This document shows positions 5,735 through 6,410 of a stretch of DNA of 6,410 bases, piece by piece; positions within the stretch are counted from its first letter, which is position 1, and each line of letters opens with the position of its first letter. Where the stretch lies: NCBI GenBank assembly GCA_025450555.1, contig JANWHF010000044.1, positions 1 through 6,410 of the forward strand, read 5' to 3'. A model generated the notes under the pieces. The model worked only from the letters and a program-made list of their open reading frames with translations. It searched no databases and had not been told where the DNA came from. The translations under genes were made by a program, and so were the position numbers. The stretch comes from Tepidisphaeraceae bacterium (GTDB taxonomy: Bacteria > Planctomycetota > Phycisphaerae > Tepidisphaerales > Tepidisphaeraceae).

Positions 5735-6025
5735 ATGATTAAGCTCCTCATATGCCTGTTCAGCGCGGCGGCCCTTGGGGTATTCATGCTCGAATTGCGC
5801 CACGAGCATTTGGAGCTGGGTTACGACACGGCCGCCCTGCACGAGCAGATCAAGAACCAGCAGGGCAAACTCTGGAACCAGCAGTTGCAGATCGCGATGT
5901 TCACGGCCCCCAACAACATCGAAAAGACCGTGCAGGTCGATCGCATCGACATGGTTCCGGCCTTCTCAGTTGGTCCTCAGAATCAGACCAGCAAAGACAA
6001 GCAGCACGACGCGGACGCGGAGTAG
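5735..6025 (+). CDS. ftsL: FtsL-like cell division protein
   Basis: This 96-residue protein has FtsL topology: almost no cytoplasmic tail, one transmembrane helix (about 3-20) and a helical, probably coiled-coil stretch (about 21-65). The segment LRHEHLELGYDTAALHEQIK (21-40), then NQQGKLWNQQLQIAMFTAPN (41-60) and NIEK, resembles the FtsL pattern 'r....lgy.l..l..e...L......L..e.a.l.sP..iE'. The acidic C-terminal tail (about 80-96) appears unstructured. FtsL pairs with FtsB and FtsQ to activate the FtsW/FtsI septal synthase. The position directly before an FtsI-like gene is the standard dcw position and strongly supports the call, since FtsL sequences diverge greatly. No strong ribosome site precedes the ATG. 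The next gene begins after 66 bp. Confidence 0.75.
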   Translation: MIKLLICLFSAAALGVFMLELRHEHLELGYDTAALHEQIKNQQGKLWNQQLQIAMFTAPNNIEKTVQVDRIDMVPAFSVGPQNQTSKDKQHDADAE

Positions 6026-6091
6026 TCTTTAATTTTATTATCCCTTTTACCTGTCGCGGACCGATGTTTTATCGGACCTGGGAACTTCGTT
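6026..6091 (+). other. Short AT-rich spacer with hairpin before the FtsI-like gene
   Basis: The first part (6028-6048) is AT-rich and includes TATTAT (6036-6041), which resembles a -10 hexamer but has no matching -35. CCGAT (6061-6065) pairs with ATCGG (6071-6075) around the loop gtttt; no T run follows, so it is not a typical terminator. Confidence 0.35.
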
Positions 6092-6410
6092 ATGACATTT
6101 TCCATCCGACGCGCCGGGGCAGTCATCTTTGTCATTTGCCTGATGTTCGTGGCATTGATCGGGCGCGTGGCCTATCTCGAAACCTACGGCCGACAGATCA
6201 CGCTGCCCAAGGCGGACCGCCAGCAGCATCAGACCCTCACGCTCTACGCCCGCCGCGGCGGAATCTTCGATCGCAACGGCCTGGTGATGGCCGGCACGAT
6301 GCAGCACCAGTCGGTTTTCGTCGATCCGCACTTCATGCACGAAGTCTTCGACCAGGAAGGCCGCAGCCAGCTCGATAAGGACCAGGCGATGACGAAGCTG
6401 GCCGCGCTGA
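6092..6410 (+). CDS. ftsI: Class B penicillin-binding protein, FtsI-like, N-terminal part
   Basis: Only the first 106 residues lie in the window; the frame is open at the right edge. Residues 1-6 are cytoplasmic, 7-24 form a membrane anchor, and the periplasmic part includes TLYARRGGIFDRNGLVMAGT (50-69) and SVFVDP (74-79). This matches the 'RG.I.DRnG..LA......sv.adP' signature at the start of the PBP dimerisation (pedestal) domain of FtsI/PBP2-type transpeptidases. The catalytic transpeptidase domain (SxxK, SxN, KTG motifs) lies beyond the edge. Septal FtsI cross-links peptidoglycan at the division site with FtsW. The position after ftsL supports FtsI rather than the elongation enzyme PBP2. 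ATG 6092 is chosen because it places the membrane helix near the N-terminus; the ribosome site is weak (GGGA at 6080-6083). Confidence 0.85.
   Translation, partial: MTFSIRRAGAVIFVICLMFVALIGRVAYLETYGRQITLPKADRQQHQTLTLYARRGGIFDRNGLVMAGTMQHQSVFVDPHFMHEVFDQEGRSQLDKDQAMTKLAAL

Overview
The window looks like the start of a bacterial division and cell wall (dcw) cluster, with every gene on the + strand. The best guess for the source is a moderately GC-rich member of Planctomycetota, perhaps Phycisphaerae-like. This is inference: mraZ and rsmH are recognisable, but they sit beside an FtsQ-like gene placed upstream of mraZ, an inserted LysM membrane protein and a minimal FtsL-like gene. No rRNA or other taxonomic marker is present to settle it.

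Layout. Bases 1-269 hold the C-terminal end of a YbjQ/DUF74-type (putative heavy-metal-binding) protein. Bases 323-1297 encode an FtsQ/DivIB-like single-pass membrane protein. A polytopic membrane protein of unknown function (1294-2037) overlaps it by 4 bp. Bases 2038-2308 form a regulatory spacer with three DnaA-box-like 9-mers, a plausible mraZ promoter and 10-bp-phased TGGK repeats resembling MraZ operators. mraZ follows (2309-2800, TTG start). Bases 2801-3540 contain no credible protein gene but are packed with hairpins; I read this as a candidate structured RNA or long rsmH leader, with a terminator-like hairpin near 3324-3353 that competes with another hairpin. rsmH follows (3541-4509), then a membrane-anchored protein with two LysM domains (4559-5587), a 147-bp spacer with a REP-like palindromic element (5620-5704), a small FtsL-like gene (5735-6025), and the 5' end of a class B penicillin-binding protein/FtsI-like gene (6092 to the right edge).

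Together the genes fit the membrane part of the divisome: FtsQ and FtsL as bitopic scaffold proteins, FtsI as the septal transpeptidase, a LysM protein to bind peptidoglycan, RsmH modifying 16S rRNA, and MraZ as the cluster's own transcriptional regulator. The two parts least explained by standard annotation are the spacer upstream of mraZ with its DnaA-box cluster and the ~700-nt structured stretch between mraZ and rsmH.
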